In this document: in pieces, positions 34,340 to 43,857 of the stretch | Layout of the letters: every line of letters starts with the position of its first letter | Position numbering within the stretch: position 1 is the stretch's first letter | NCBI GenBank assembly: GCA_020638955.1 | Contig: JACKHO010000008.1 | Location: 248,001 to 312,000, forward strand | Direction: 5' to 3' | Length of the DNA: 64,000 nt | Source: Planctomycetaceae bacterium | Lineage (GTDB): Bacteria > Planctomycetota > Planctomycetia > Planctomycetales > Planctomycetaceae | The notes under the pieces: model-generated | Seen by the model: only the letters and a program-made list of their open reading frames with translations | Database searches by the model: none | Told to the model about the DNA's origin: nothing | Program-made: the position numbers and the translations under genes

Positions 34340-35427
34340 TGTTGCGAATTGGAATTCTGTGTGAGTATCCCACACTCAATGGCGGCGAACATTCACTACT
34401 GACGGTCCTGGACGAACTGGGAACGAGCCTACACTCGGTCGCGATTTGTCCTGAGTCAGGTCCCCTGGCCGCCGCCTTTCGCTGGCGCGACGTCAAGGTT
34501 TATCCACTGCCTGTCGGGCCAAACCGCACGGCACTGCTGCAGGAACTGTTGAGGCAACTTCCGATTGACATCGTGCACGCCAACAGTCTGCGGATGTCAC
34601 GTACCCTCGGCCAATTGGCTCCCTCGCTGCCGCAAAAGTGTACCGGCCATGTCCGGGACATTATGGGGCTGAAGCAAGCGGCACTGCACGACTTGTCTCA
34701 ACTCGACTCGCTGATTTGCGTCTCTGCAGCGACTGCTGAGGGCTTGACCGAGCAAGGATATGACAGCCCGAATCTAGCGGTGATTACCAACGGCATTGAT
34801 CTGTATCGATTTCGTCCGGGACCCAAAACGGGACTGTTACATCGCGAGTTGGGAATTGACGAGTCTGTTCGACTTGTCGCCAACATCGGACAGATTTGCC
34901 TGCGGAAGGGGCAGGACCGTTTTGTTTGGGCCGCGACGGAAATTGGACAACAGCGACCTGATGTGCATTTCGTGCACTGTGGCAGTCGGCACTCGATGAA
35001 ACCGGAGACGGTTGAATACGACGAAAAACTCGACGACGCGTTTGCGGAAGCTGGAATGCAGGACCGCTGGCACCGACTCGGTCAGCGGACAGATATTGTC
35101 GATGTGCTCCGCGAAGTCGATGTATTGCTGCACACCGCTCAGCAGGAGCCGTTCGGACGCGTGTTGCTCGAGGCCTCCGCCTGCGAAGTGCCCATTGTGG
35201 CCACAAACGTCGGCGGCACGGGAGATATTGTCGTTCATCAGCACACGGGACTACTTGTCGACCGGGAAGATACTTTGGGCAAGGCCCGCGCAATCCTCGC
35301 ATTCTTAGGCGACGAGGAATTCGCCCGCTGCATGGCCCGTAATGCCCGGCAGCGGTGTATTGATCACTTTTCGATTGCCAATTGTGCTCGTCGAACGCTG
35401 GACGAATGGCGGCGACATATTGGATGA
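34339..35427 (+). CDS. GT4-type glycosyltransferase
   Basis: 362 residues of the GT-B fold, retaining GT4 type. The N-terminal half has GILCEYPTLNGGEHSLLTVL and DIVHANSLRMSRTLGQL; the C-terminal half begins VRLVANIGQICLRKGQDRFV, with the donor-site region EPFGRVLLEASACEVPIVAT including the EX7E glutamates. It overlaps the upstream ModA-like gene by one base (TAATG). Probably transfers a sugar to a surface glycan or lipid in the cytosol; donor and acceptor are unknown. Confidence 0.88.
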   Translation: MLRIGILCEYPTLNGGEHSLLTVLDELGTSLHSVAICPESGPLAAAFRWRDVKVYPLPVGPNRTALLQELLRQLPIDIVHANSLRMSRTLGQLAPSLPQKCTGHVRDIMGLKQAALHDLSQLDSLICVSAATAEGLTEQGYDSPNLAVITNGIDLYRFRPGPKTGLLHRELGIDESVRLVANIGQICLRKGQDRFVWAATEIGQQRPDVHFVHCGSRHSMKPETVEYDEKLDDAFAEAGMQDRWHRLGQRTDIVDVLREVDVLLHTAQQEPFGRVLLEASACEVPIVATNVGGTGDIVVHQHTGLLVDREDTLGKARAILAFLGDEEFARCMARNARQRCIDHFSIANCARRTLDEWRRHIG

Positions 35428-35477
35428 TTCGGGTTGTCGTTCTTCTACTAATTCAAATTGATCAGCGGAGTGCCTCA

Positions 35478-36128
35478 GTGACACGTTCTTCCCTCGCAGC
35501 TTTTCTTTTCCTGGCAATGTCTGGCAGCGCCGTCTGGTCGGCCGAGCCCAGTTTTACGGCAACGTTTGATGAAGCGGAACGTCCAAGTAACTGGACGGTT
35601 AACACTGGTCATTGGGAACCAAAGGACGGTGTCCTCGTGTGCCGGGAACTCGAAGCGGATAACCATGCGGCGGCGGCGCGTCTGCAAACTCCCTTGAGCG
35701 ATGGCACAGTAAGCTGCCGCGTGAAGTTTGCGGGCGCCACAGGATTCCACGTGGGATTTGATCCCGCACCTGGTCAACTGAAGAAGAAGGGACACCTGTT
35801 TTCGCTCGTCCTCACGCCAAATTCAGTCGTGTTGAAGAAGCATCGCGACAAGGCCGATGCTGACTCGAAAGACGAAACTCTGGCGACGGCCAAGCTGGAG
35901 AACACGCAAGACTGGATCAAGGTTTGGCTGGTTCTCAAAGGAGACACCGTCGTTGCTGAACTGGAGAACGGTGATCAGGCTGTTCGCCTGGAAGCGACCG
36001 ATCCGTCGTTCCATGTTGCCAAGCCGACCGTTGTGTTTCGCACGATTGGCGGTGATGCTCACCTCGACGACGTCAGCGTCACAGTCACCAAGCCAGGGCT
36101 GCCGCAGGCGGCAAAACCACAGAAGTAA
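35478..36128 (+). CDS. Secreted beta-sandwich protein (LamG / DUF1080-like)
   Basis: 216 residues from the GTG at 35478: GGAG (35467-35470) lies 7 bases upstream, and this start gives a proper signal peptide (VTRSSLAAFLFLAMSGSAVW, cleavage near SA|EP). An upstream frame to 35382 overlaps the previous gene. The mature part resembles the concanavalin-like fold of 3-keto-disaccharide hydrolase domains: FDEAERPSNWTVNTGHWEPK, VSCRVKFAGATGFHVGFDP and a final DDVSVTV strand. No catalytic residues are assigned. A similar module may be the insertion in the signal peptidases further on. Confidence 0.7.
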   Translation: MTRSSLAAFLFLAMSGSAVWSAEPSFTATFDEAERPSNWTVNTGHWEPKDGVLVCRELEADNHAAAARLQTPLSDGTVSCRVKFAGATGFHVGFDPAPGQLKKKGHLFSLVLTPNSVVLKKHRDKADADSKDETLATAKLENTQDWIKVWLVLKGDTVVAELENGDQAVRLEATDPSFHVAKPTVVFRTIGGDAHLDDVSVTVTKPGLPQAAKPQK

Positions 36129-36151
36129 TTGTGGGCTGAAAGCGTCTTGTT

Positions 36152-36184
36152 CCAGACCGGAAGGCCCGAAGTTTTCCGGTCTGG
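36152..36184. terminator. Hairpin between convergent genes
   Basis: CCAGACCGGAA (36152-36162) pairs perfectly with TTCCGGTCTGG (36174-36184) around an 11-base loop. It lies between the convergent genes ending at 36128 and 36192 and would serve both directions, although no long T-run follows on either side. Confidence 0.6.
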
Positions 36185-36191
36185 CGGGATG

Positions 36192-37082
36192 TTATTCAGG
36201 CTTCTTTTCAGAGCCTTTCTTTGGTCTTGGCCGTCGCTCGCGCGATTCCGGTTCTTCAGACTCCTTTTCTGGACGACCACTGAGCACGGTCAGGACGTCT
36301 GCTGCGTCAACGAGCAGACGCCGTTTGTCTTCCATGGCGACAATGACTTTTTGAGCGAGGATTTCCTGGGCGATCACTTTGCCCTGTCCCTGCTTGGTCA
36401 CCACGAACTTGCCGACTTTTGGGAGTTCTTTGCGGTAGGCTTCGTACGTTTCGTATTCGTAACGCAGACAGCACTTCAGGCGTCCGCATCGACCGGAGAT
36501 TTTGTTGGGGTCGAGCGTCGCCTTTTGCGCTTTCACCATTTTCATGGAGACGGGAGGCATTTCCTGCAGGTGTGTGTTGCAGCAGACGGGCTTACCACAA
36601 TCACCGTAGTCGGCGAGCAGTTTGGCCTCGTCTCGCACGCCGATTTGTCGCATTTCAATCCGAGAGTTGAAGGCCTTGGCCAACACCTTCACCAGCTCAC
36701 GGAAATCGACTCGCGCCTCGGCGACGTAGTAGAAAACAATTCGCTCGCCGCCGAGGATTTTCTCGACATCAATGACCTGCATCGACAGGCCGGAATCGGC
36801 GATGATTTGCTTCCCTTCTTTGAAGATGTTCTGTTCCGACTGCCAATGCTCGGCCTGCGTCCGTTCATCTTCCGGAGTGGCTACGCGCAGGACTTTGCCC
36901 CCCGTGTCGCGTTTCTGCAAATACTCGCGCGTCTTGGCTGTGGCCACGCAGAGCACTTCGCCCCATTCGGTTCCGCGCTTACTGTGAACGACAACTTTTG
37001 TCCCGCGCGTAAGATCATCGCGCGAGTGAAATTCACCGAGATGGCGCATGGCGCTGTATCGGATGACGTAATTACTGGCCAT
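36192..37082 (-). CDS. PSP1 domain protein (YaaT/RicT-like)
   Basis: 296 residues. The PSP1 core includes FHSRDDLTRGTKVVVHSKRG and TEWGEVLCVAT near the start, and the cysteine cluster DYGDCGKPVCCNTHL with KISGRCGRLKCCLRYEYE at about residues 155-210. In Bacillus, RicT/YaaT with partners acts on RNA processing and binds iron-sulfur clusters through these cysteines. The last 40 residues are charged (EKESEEPESRERRPRPKKGS), an addition absent from short homologues. The gene begins 23 bases after the sulfatase stop and may share its transcript, although the pairing has no obvious sense. Confidence 0.9.
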   Translation of the reverse strand: MASNYVIRYSAMRHLGEFHSRDDLTRGTKVVVHSKRGTEWGEVLCVATAKTREYLQKRDTGGKVLRVATPEDERTQAEHWQSEQNIFKEGKQIIADSGLSMQVIDVEKILGGERIVFYYVAEARVDFRELVKVLAKAFNSRIEMRQIGVRDEAKLLADYGDCGKPVCCNTHLQEMPPVSMKMVKAQKATLDPNKISGRCGRLKCCLRYEYETYEAYRKELPKVGKFVVTKQGQGKVIAQEILAQKVIVAMEDKRRLLVDAADVLTVLSGRPEKESEEPESRERRPRPKKGSEKKPE

Positions 37083-37105
37083 ATCAGCAACTTTCCAATT
37101 GTCCG

Positions 37106-38563
37106 CTACGACGAACCTGAAATTGCGGGAAACGTCTCCCGCAAATCAAGCTGGTCCCCGGTGGATTCCTGTAACCTGAGAAGTTGCTGAAACAGCTTTT
37201 TGGCCACCGGCAACGATTCGGGTTGCTCGGCGAGATCGTGTAATTCGTGAGGATCTTCGGCGACATTGTAAAGCCGCCAGACCTTCGCCTGCGGATACAG
37301 AATGAGCTTGTATCCGTCGTACGTGACCATGCGCTGCACTGCCAGATAGGCACCATACGTCGCTTCGTAGTGTTCGTTCGTTTCACCCCGCAAAAGCGGA
37401 AGCAAGCTTTCGAACTCCACGTGATCTGGCTTCTTGACGTCGGCCAGTTCCAGCGTGGTCGGCATGACATCCTGCAAATAAATGTGCGAGTCGATTTTCT
37501 TTCCCGCATCAACCCCAGGGCCGACAACAATGAACGGGACGCGGACGCTGTGGTCGTACATGTTTTGCTTGCCAACGAGCCCGTGCTGGCCAACGGCGAG
37601 CCCATGGTCGGCGGTAAACACAATCCAGGTGTTGTCCGATTTGCCACTCTTTTCCAGGGCGTCGAGAATGCGACCAATTTGTGCGTCGAGATGCGTAATG
37701 AGTGCGAAGTATTCGCGGCGATGCACGCGTGTCGCGAATTCTGTGCGCGGGAACGGCATCAAATGTTCGTCACGTAAGGACGGGCTGCAGCCAATTTCAT
37801 TGCAGTACGGGTACTGCGGCTGGAAGTTGACGGGCACGGCCATTTTTTCCGCCGGGTACTTCGCGAGGCATTCACGTGGTGCCTGGCGAGGGTCGTGCGG
37901 GGCGTTGAACGCGATGTACATGAAGAAGGGATTGTCCTTCGCCTTCGCATCTTTCAGGTAGTCGAGTGCATCATCGGCGACGATTTCACTCCAGTGCTTG
38001 CCGCCTTCCCAGTATCCACCGAAACTTGGATCAGCCGGATCCCAGGGATCGGTCTCGCCTTCAACGGGGCGGTTGTAACCTGCATCGGTCTGTTTCGGCA
38101 TGCCGGGTCGTACATGTCGGGCGACATCGAATGCCTTTTCTGGCTTCGCTTTGACGTGCCACTTGCCGGTCATGTATGTGCGGTATCCCGCCTGCTTCAT
38201 GTACTCGGACCAGAATCTTCCGGCTTCTCGTTCTTCTTCACACTTCTGGTCAACAGCGTTGGCATGCCAAATGAAACGGCCGGTGTTGAGCATGGTCCGG
38301 CTGGCGACGCAAATCGCCCCGTTCCAGCCGCCCATGTTGTAGGCATGGGTGAATGTTGTGCCGCGTTGTGCCAGGCGGTCGAGATTCGGCGTTTCAATGT
38401 CTTCGTAACCAAACTCACGAATGGTCTGGTAGCACTGATCATCAGCAAACAGGAAAAGAATGTTTGGCTTGTCCGCCGCTTGCAAACGTGCCGAACCAGC
38501 CAGAAGCAATGTGAGGGTCAAGCAGAACAGTAGTCGCTGAGTCAGTCTGTTTGGTCCAAGCAT
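37106..38563 (-). CDS. Secreted sulfatase (type I, formylglycine-dependent)
   Basis: 485 residues with a signal peptide (RLLFCLTLTLLLAGSARLQA). Arylsulfatase features are NILFLFADDQCYQTIREFGY with metal-binding Asps, the active-site segment GAICVASRTMLNTGR, TGKWHVK, and IVFTADHGLAVGQHGLVGKQ. The formylglycine motif is C-V-A-S-R instead of the canonical CxPxR, the Pro being replaced by Ala; Ala is tolerated in some sulfatases, so activity remains likely. Sulfatases are strongly expanded in marine planctomycetes for use of sulfated polysaccharides. Substrate is unknown. Installation of formylglycine needs a maturase, not seen here. Confidence 0.93.
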   Translation of the reverse strand: MLGPNRLTQRLLFCLTLTLLLAGSARLQAADKPNILFLFADDQCYQTIREFGYEDIETPNLDRLAQRGTTFTHAYNMGGWNGAICVASRTMLNTGRFIWHANAVDQKCEEEREAGRFWSEYMKQAGYRTYMTGKWHVKAKPEKAFDVARHVRPGMPKQTDAGYNRPVEGETDPWDPADPSFGGYWEGGKHWSEIVADDALDYLKDAKAKDNPFFMYIAFNAPHDPRQAPRECLAKYPAEKMAVPVNFQPQYPYCNEIGCSPSLRDEHLMPFPRTEFATRVHRREYFALITHLDAQIGRILDALEKSGKSDNTWIVFTADHGLAVGQHGLVGKQNMYDHSVRVPFIVVGPGVDAGKKIDSHIYLQDVMPTTLELADVKKPDHVEFESLLPLLRGETNEHYEATYGAYLAVQRMVTYDGYKLILYPQAKVWRLYNVAEDPHELHDLAEQPESLPVAKKLFQQLLRLQESTGDQLDLRETFPAISGSS

Positions 38564-38917
38564 TCCGAATCCCGTGGTGACAGAAACGATTTGTCAGACA
38601 CAAGTTGTATTCGTCAGACAAGTGAGACGCAAGCGGGCTGAGGCGGCTTGGGCTGAATCGGATTTGACACAGGCATGTGATTCGGGGCAAACCAGAGATC
38701 AAGGCCCGTAAAGGTTCGTATTCTCGGAACCGCTTCCTCGCTGGTTTACCTGAACTTCCCCTTTTGTACCCCCGCCAGTGGGAAAATGAGTTTTTTCGTA
38801 TTCCACTAAAAACATCGTATGAGGTATATCCCCTCAGTACTTACGTGATTTTGCCAGAACTCTGACAGTCCCTCGCGCTGTCGGTTCAAAATACATGGCG
38901 CCAAGGAAGGAAGCCAG
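38564..38917. other. Divergent intergenic region, sulfatase / GT fusion
   Basis: 354 bases between divergent starts. AAGGAAGG just before 38918 is a ribosome site for the glycosyltransferase. An AT-rich stretch (about 38785-38835) is the likeliest promoter area. No gene or known repeat was recognised. Confidence 0.5.
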
Positions 38918-41395
38918 ATGTTGTCTGTACCCGTGGATGGAGCCCAACGTGGTGTGTCGTCTCCCAAGGACGTGAGCTTCACACTCGTCATTCCCGCATA
39001 CAACGAAGCGGACGTTATCACTCAGGCAATGACCGAAGCCGTCGAGTCGCTCCAGCGATTGGTCACGCGGTTTGAGGTCATTATTGTCGATGACGGCTGC
39101 TCAGATGAAACGCCGCAAATCGTCGAGCAATTTGCGGCACAGGACAGCCGCGTCCGTCTCCTGAGGCAGCCGAGAAACATGGGCTATGGCGCGGCACTTC
39201 GCCGTGGCTTCGAAGCAGCCACCACAGAACTCGTCGCGTTCACCGACGCAGACTGCCAGTTTCATCTGGACGACTTGCGCTATCTGATCGAGTTGGCCGA
39301 CCAGTTTGACGTGGTTTCCGGATACCGAATTGATCGTAAGGATTCCTCGCTGCGTCGATTCTGCTCCTGGGGATACAACACGCTCGTTCAAATCCTCATG
39401 GGCAGTCCCATTCGGGACATTGACTGTGCGCTGAAAGTTTTCCGACGTGATGTGCTAGTCAACATTCTTCCAAACGCCACCGGCTTCTTTGCTAACACCG
39501 AAATGTTTTCGAAGGCTCGGGAGCAGGGACTGAACATTGTGGACGTGGGCGTACGACACCGTGCTCGGGCGGCTGGTCACAGCAAGGTGAAACTTACTGA
39601 CGTCCCGCACACTCTCGACTCGCTACTGCCTTACTGGTGGAAGATGCACTTCGCCGGGGCACGTCCGACACGTGAGTCGGATGTTAGTCCACTGTGGACC
39701 TGGATGGCAGGTGTTGGCGTTCTGCTACTCGCCGCACTCATCCTTGGTGCGAACCTGACTTATCCACTCATCGAGCCCGATGAAGGTCGCTATGCGGAAA
39801 TCATGCGAGAAATGGCGAGTACGGGTGACTGGCTGGTTCCGCGTCTGCACCATCAACCATATCTCGATAAGCCACCACTGTTTTACTGGCTCGGTGCGGC
39901 GAGCATCAAATTGTTTGGTCCGCATGACTGGGCCGTACGGCTCGTTCCCGTATTGTCCGCATGGCTGACGATTGCGGCAACATTCCTGTTCGGCCGCAAA
40001 ATGCTGGGGACGAAGTCGGCGCTGCTGGCATCTATGGTGCTCACGCTTTCCATTGGCTTCATGCTGTGTGGTCGTTACCTCATTCTCGATAGTTTGTTGT
40101 CGCTCTTCGTGACAACTGCATTGTTCTCTGGAGTCGTCGCTTCATTCAGCACGAAGGACTGGTCGTGGAGGATGTGGTTCTTCTCGGCAATTTGTTGTGC
40201 CTTGGGCGTGTTGACCAAAGGTCCTGTCGCCGTCGTCCTGGTTGTTCCACCGCTCTTTGCGCATTGCTGGCTGCGTCGCATTGACCAGGGGATGAACTGG
40301 AAGGCCTGGGCCAGCTATGCTGGTGTTATTATGTTGGCGAACCTGCCGTGGTACATTGCGATTGCAACCAGTGTTCCAGAGTTCTCTGGCTACTTCTTCT
40401 GGGAACATAACGTCGCTCGTTTCCTGTCCGGTTCGAATCACCCCGCCCCGGCATGGTTCTATGCTCCCATTCTGCTACTGGGCTGGATGCCGTGGTGCGG
40501 ACTGCTGTTTCCGCTCGTACCGTTCCTGGCTTCTCGCTCTCCAAAACGGCGTGAGCAGCGCAATGCAAAAGTTGGCTTTCTGGCGATGTCTGTCGTCTGG
40601 TGCTTGTTCTTCTTCTCGTTGTCGAGTGGAAAGCTGCCAACCTACATCATCCCCTGCTTCCCGGCTTTGGCACTGTTGATTGGACACTACCTGCAGAGCA
40701 CCAAGTCACCCTTCACCGCAGAGACGTTCCAGTTGGAGAAACTGCAGGAATTGTTTTCCAAGGCGTCTGTCGGAATGTGTCTGGCGGGATTCATTCTGCC
40801 CTACGTGTTGTGGCGGATGCATTTGGAATCGACTTCCTTTGCTATTACGCATGCCGTGGTCTGGGCAATGTGTGGTCTCGTCTTTCTCGCAGTCCGCACT
40901 CGGCTCACTCCGAAGGTGGCCTGGTGGGCGTATTGCGTCGTGGCATTAGCGACAACGGTTGAGGCGACACATCATGTCTTCCCGGAATGGGCTGATCGAA
41001 ATGCCATCGTGCACGAGGAAACTCAGCTTGCCGAGACGCTGAATGCGCCCACAACAAAGGTCGCATGCGTCGAGCATTCCCCAGGCTCGGTTCCGTTCTA
41101 CCTCGACCGCGATGACGTCGTTCTTCTGGAGATTAGTAACGCCAAGGCCCTGGAAGACTTCGTCAACTCATCGGACGAGTCGTACCTCATTGTTGATGAG
41201 AAAGTCGATGTCGCCAGCCTGGAAGGAACGCTGCCAAAAGGCCGGAGTGCCGCCACGGTCGGAGAAGGACCACGCGGCACAATACTGCGTGTCGGACACG
41301 AAGTGCCTGTTGAATCCGTTCAGCAATCTCCGCCTTCTCCAGTGAAGCCGCGCGTGGCCATGGAGAAAACCGACTCTCAGGCGTCATTGCGTTAG
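38918..41395 (+). CDS. Fused GT2 glycosyltransferase and ArnT/PMT-type membrane glycosyltransferase
   Basis: 825 residues joining two enzymes of a lipid-linked sugar route. Residues about 20-240 form a dolichol-phosphate-mannose-synthase-like GT2: FTLVIPAYNEADVITQAMTE, EVIIVDDGCSDETPQI, TDADCQFHLDDL and DIDCALKVFRRDV. From about 255 on there are a dozen membrane helices with the ArnT/GT83 signature EPDEGRYAEIMREMASTGDW followed by LVPRLHHQPYLDKPPLFYW. The C-terminus is soluble, with Ser/Pro at the end. The plan suggests that the N-terminal part charges a polyprenyl phosphate and the membrane part transfers the sugar outside. AAGGAAGG precedes the ATG. Donor and acceptor are unknown. Confidence 0.88.
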   Translation: MLSVPVDGAQRGVSSPKDVSFTLVIPAYNEADVITQAMTEAVESLQRLVTRFEVIIVDDGCSDETPQIVEQFAAQDSRVRLLRQPRNMGYGAALRRGFEAATTELVAFTDADCQFHLDDLRYLIELADQFDVVSGYRIDRKDSSLRRFCSWGYNTLVQILMGSPIRDIDCALKVFRRDVLVNILPNATGFFANTEMFSKAREQGLNIVDVGVRHRARAAGHSKVKLTDVPHTLDSLLPYWWKMHFAGARPTRESDVSPLWTWMAGVGVLLLAALILGANLTYPLIEPDEGRYAEIMREMASTGDWLVPRLHHQPYLDKPPLFYWLGAASIKLFGPHDWAVRLVPVLSAWLTIAATFLFGRKMLGTKSALLASMVLTLSIGFMLCGRYLILDSLLSLFVTTALFSGVVASFSTKDWSWRMWFFSAICCALGVLTKGPVAVVLVVPPLFAHCWLRRIDQGMNWKAWASYAGVIMLANLPWYIAIATSVPEFSGYFFWEHNVARFLSGSNHPAPAWFYAPILLLGWMPWCGLLFPLVPFLASRSPKRREQRNAKVGFLAMSVVWCLFFFSLSSGKLPTYIIPCFPALALLIGHYLQSTKSPFTAETFQLEKLQELFSKASVGMCLAGFILPYVLWRMHLESTSFAITHAVVWAMCGLVFLAVRTRLTPKVAWWAYCVVALATTVEATHHVFPEWADRNAIVHEETQLAETLNAPTTKVACVEHSPGSVPFYLDRDDVVLLEISNAKALEDFVNSSDESYLIVDEKVDVASLEGTLPKGRSAATVGEGPRGTILRVGHEVPVESVQQSPPSPVKPRVAMEKTDSQASLR

Positions 41396-41492
41396 GATAA
41401 GTCGCTGACCCTTGCGAATTTGAATGCGGAAGTTGAGAATGCCTGTGGATAACAGGTTTCTCAAGCCCAGACTTTGAATCTGAGGTTTCCGT

Positions 41493-42506
41493 ATGCATCG
41501 TGCGTGGTTTGCAGCTCGACTCGTTGGAGGAATGCTCTCCGTCCTCCTTTTCACAGGACAGAGTTTCAGTTGGGGTGACGAGCCCCCTGGTCTACCCAAA
41601 GTCGTTCATCCCAATGGGGACGTTCCCAGTGCAAAACAAATTGCTCTCGGGAAGCAACTCTACTTCGATCCCCGTCTTTCCCGCGACAACACGATTTCCT
41701 GCGCAAGTTGCCATGACCCCAAGAAGGGATTCAGCAACGGAGAAACATTCGCTACTGGAGTCCGTAATCAGGTCGGCGGACGGAACTCGCCCACTGTCAT
41801 CAACACAGCGTTCCAGCGGTTCCAGTTTTGGGACGGACGTGCGGGAACTCTCGAAGAGCAGGCCCTGGGGCCCATACAGAATCCCATTGAAATGGACATG
41901 ACGCTTGAAGAAGTGGTCAAGCGTTTGAATGGAATTCCAGGGTATCGCCAACAGTTCCAGGATGTCTTTGGCACCGACGTCAATTCCGAGGGAATTGCCA
42001 AAGCTATTGCCGCATACGAACGCACAGTTCTTTCGGGGAATGCACCGTACGACCAGTTTCAGGCGGGGGATAAATCGGCGTTGTCGGAGTCGGCACAGCG
42101 CGGGATGAAGCTGTTCTTTGGCCGCGCAAACTGCAGTGCGTGTCATGCAGGCCAGAATTTTACCGACAACGGATTCCACAATATCGGCATTGGAATGGAC
42201 GCCAAAGAACCAGACCCAGGTCGTGTTGCCATCAGCAAACTGGGGGGCGATACCGGTGCGTTCAAAACACCAACGCTGCGGGAAATTGCTCGGTCTGGCC
42301 CGTACATGCATGACGGTAGCCTGAAGACATTGTCAGATGTCGTCGCGCACTACAATCGTGGTGGAATCGCGAATCCGTGGCTCGATGAAGAAATGTTCGA
42401 AATGAAGCTAACCGAACTAGAGCAGGCCGACCTTGTGAAGTTCCTGGAAGAAGGCCTGTCCAGTTCGACCTACCCGAATCACACACCTCCCGAATTGCCT
42501 CAGTAG
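41493..42506 (+). CDS. Dihaem cytochrome c peroxidase (MauG/CcpA family)
   Basis: 337 residues with a signal peptide. Two haem-binding motifs are visible: CASCH near residue 70 in NTISCASCHDPKKGFS and CSACH near residue 215 in FFGRANCSACHAGQNFTDNG. The segment QVGGRNSPTVINTAFQRFQFWDGR and the later GAFKTPTLREIARSGPYMHDG are family hallmarks. Periplasmic; reduces hydrogen peroxide or oxidises a protein partner, as in MauG. It precedes a secreted propeller-like protein by 68 bases and is probably co-transcribed with it. Confidence 0.92.
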   Translation: MHRAWFAARLVGGMLSVLLFTGQSFSWGDEPPGLPKVVHPNGDVPSAKQIALGKQLYFDPRLSRDNTISCASCHDPKKGFSNGETFATGVRNQVGGRNSPTVINTAFQRFQFWDGRAGTLEEQALGPIQNPIEMDMTLEEVVKRLNGIPGYRQQFQDVFGTDVNSEGIAKAIAAYERTVLSGNAPYDQFQAGDKSALSESAQRGMKLFFGRANCSACHAGQNFTDNGFHNIGIGMDAKEPDPGRVAISKLGGDTGAFKTPTLREIARSGPYMHDGSLKTLSDVVAHYNRGGIANPWLDEEMFEMKLTELEQADLVKFLEEGLSSSTYPNHTPPELPQ

Positions 42507-42574
42507 ATTGAAGCGACGCGCGGAGTGTTCTGAACGATTATCAGCTGAATCACCATTCACTATTGGAGTAAGAA

Positions 42575-43624
42575 ATGAAGGCACTGAAAGTCCTCGCTTT
42601 GACACTCGCCGTAGGCGCTGTCGCCAATATCGGTCGAGCCGATGACAAAGCAAATCCAGGTCCACAAATTCGGACCATCGTACGTAATCTCGATAACCCT
42701 TCCGGGATCGCCATTCAGCCGGAGACCGGCCACATCTTTGTGTCGGAACACCGCGGCGTGCTGCGACTCTCGCCACAGACCGAAGAAGGGAAGAAGGGCT
42801 TGGCCCGCGCATTCGAAGTGAATCGCTACCCAACGGACATTTATGGCAAAGGCCCGATGTACGATGTCGGTCCACTCGGTGTGGCGTTCCTCGACGTAGA
42901 ACACATCATCGTCGCCGATGGTAGCCGCAAAGACGCTGAAGAACTCGTTCGCGTCTACAAGGTCGGGACCACTTCTGCTGAAAAGCCAGCCAAAGAAGAT
43001 TCCGCTGTCTACACGCTCGGGCCAATCACGGCTGGTGACACCTCCGCAAAAGGGGAAGGCAACTTTTACGGAATTGCCATTACAAACAATGCCATTCACA
43101 TTACTTCGAACGGCGACGACACCAAAGGCTGGGTGTTGCGTTCACAATTGAAAGATGGCAAGCCCGGCGAACTCGAAGGATTCATCGCAACCAAGCAGGA
43201 TGTCCAGACCGATGCACCTTGCGGCATTACGGTCAGCAGTTCCGGCGATTTGGTTGTCGGTCAAATGGGTGAAGTCAACGTCGCTGGTGACAGCCTGCTC
43301 CTCATCTACGATGCCAAGACCGGCAAGCTGAAGAAGTCCTACGAGACTGGTTTGTCTGACATCACCGGAATGGCTTACAGCCCGGCGACCGGCAAACTGT
43401 ACGCCACCGACTTCTCATGGGCCGCCACCGAGAACGGCGGTCTATTTGAACTGACAATCTCTGGTGACAAGTGCGAAGCCCGCAAAGTTTGTGAACTCGA
43501 CAAGCCAACGGCCATTGTCTTCGATGACAAAGGAAACGCACTGATCACGGCATTCGGCACTGCTGAAGAAGGCTCGAAGACTAAGCCTGGCCACATCGTT
43601 CGCGTGCCGAAGAAACTGCTGTAA
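42575..43624 (+). CDS. Secreted beta-propeller-like protein
   Basis: 349 residues with a signal peptide (MKALKVLALTLAVGAVANIG). The body has repeated short strands with NHL/SMP-30-like spacing, for example RNLDNPSGIAIQPETGHIFV, FYGIAITNNAIHITSNGDD, GLSDITGMAYSPATGKLYAT and DKPTAIVFDDKGNALITAFG. No haem, metal or catalytic motif was recognised. It follows a dihaem peroxidase and ends before a strong terminator. A TATTGGAGTAAG segment supplies the ribosome site (GGAG). Function unknown; a structural or ligand-binding role is likely. Confidence 0.75.
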   Translation: MKALKVLALTLAVGAVANIGRADDKANPGPQIRTIVRNLDNPSGIAIQPETGHIFVSEHRGVLRLSPQTEEGKKGLARAFEVNRYPTDIYGKGPMYDVGPLGVAFLDVEHIIVADGSRKDAEELVRVYKVGTTSAEKPAKEDSAVYTLGPITAGDTSAKGEGNFYGIAITNNAIHITSNGDDTKGWVLRSQLKDGKPGELEGFIATKQDVQTDAPCGITVSSSGDLVVGQMGEVNVAGDSLLLIYDAKTGKLKKSYETGLSDITGMAYSPATGKLYATDFSWAATENGGLFELTISGDKCEARKVCELDKPTAIVFDDKGNALITAFGTAEEGSKTKPGHIVRVPKKLL

Positions 43625-43667
43625 GTTACTGTCAAGTTTTTGTCCTCCCTAATTGTCTGTCAATTTT

Positions 43668-43701
43668 CCCGGGCCTGCATGCATTGCAGGCCCCGGGCAT
43701 T
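43668..43701 (+). terminator. Rho-independent terminator
   Basis: CCCGGGCCTGCA (43668-43679) pairs with TGCAGGCCCCGGG (43685-43697, one bulged C) around a TGCAT loop, followed by CATTTTG. It lies 44 bases after the propeller-like gene, and TTTT also precedes the stem, so it may work in both directions. Confidence 0.85.
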
Positions 43702-43833
43702 TTGACTGATCCCGCCTTTTGAAATTCTGCGTGAATCGTGCTGTCCGCTCTGGACAAACGGTCTGTAATTCCCGCCGATGTATTCTCTCACTCGTCGTTG
43801 ACAGACATACCCTCACCGCGCAGAATTGTTCCC

Positions 43834-43843
43834 TACAGTTGTA
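43834..43843. promoter_or_regulatory. Candidate BlaI-type operator half-site dyad
   Basis: TACA-GT-TGTA, a perfect dyad with the TACA/TGTA half-sites known for BlaI/MecI operators, though with a 2-base gap rather than the usual spacing. It lies 15 bases before the BlaI-like start. A weak candidate. Confidence 0.35.
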
Positions 43844-43857
43844 CGAGAAAGGTCACA

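Noticed and set aside
36129..37190. Open frame of 353 codons on the plus strand opposite the PSP1 gene
   Set aside because: Antisense shadow; the PSP1 frame carries the conserved cysteine cluster.
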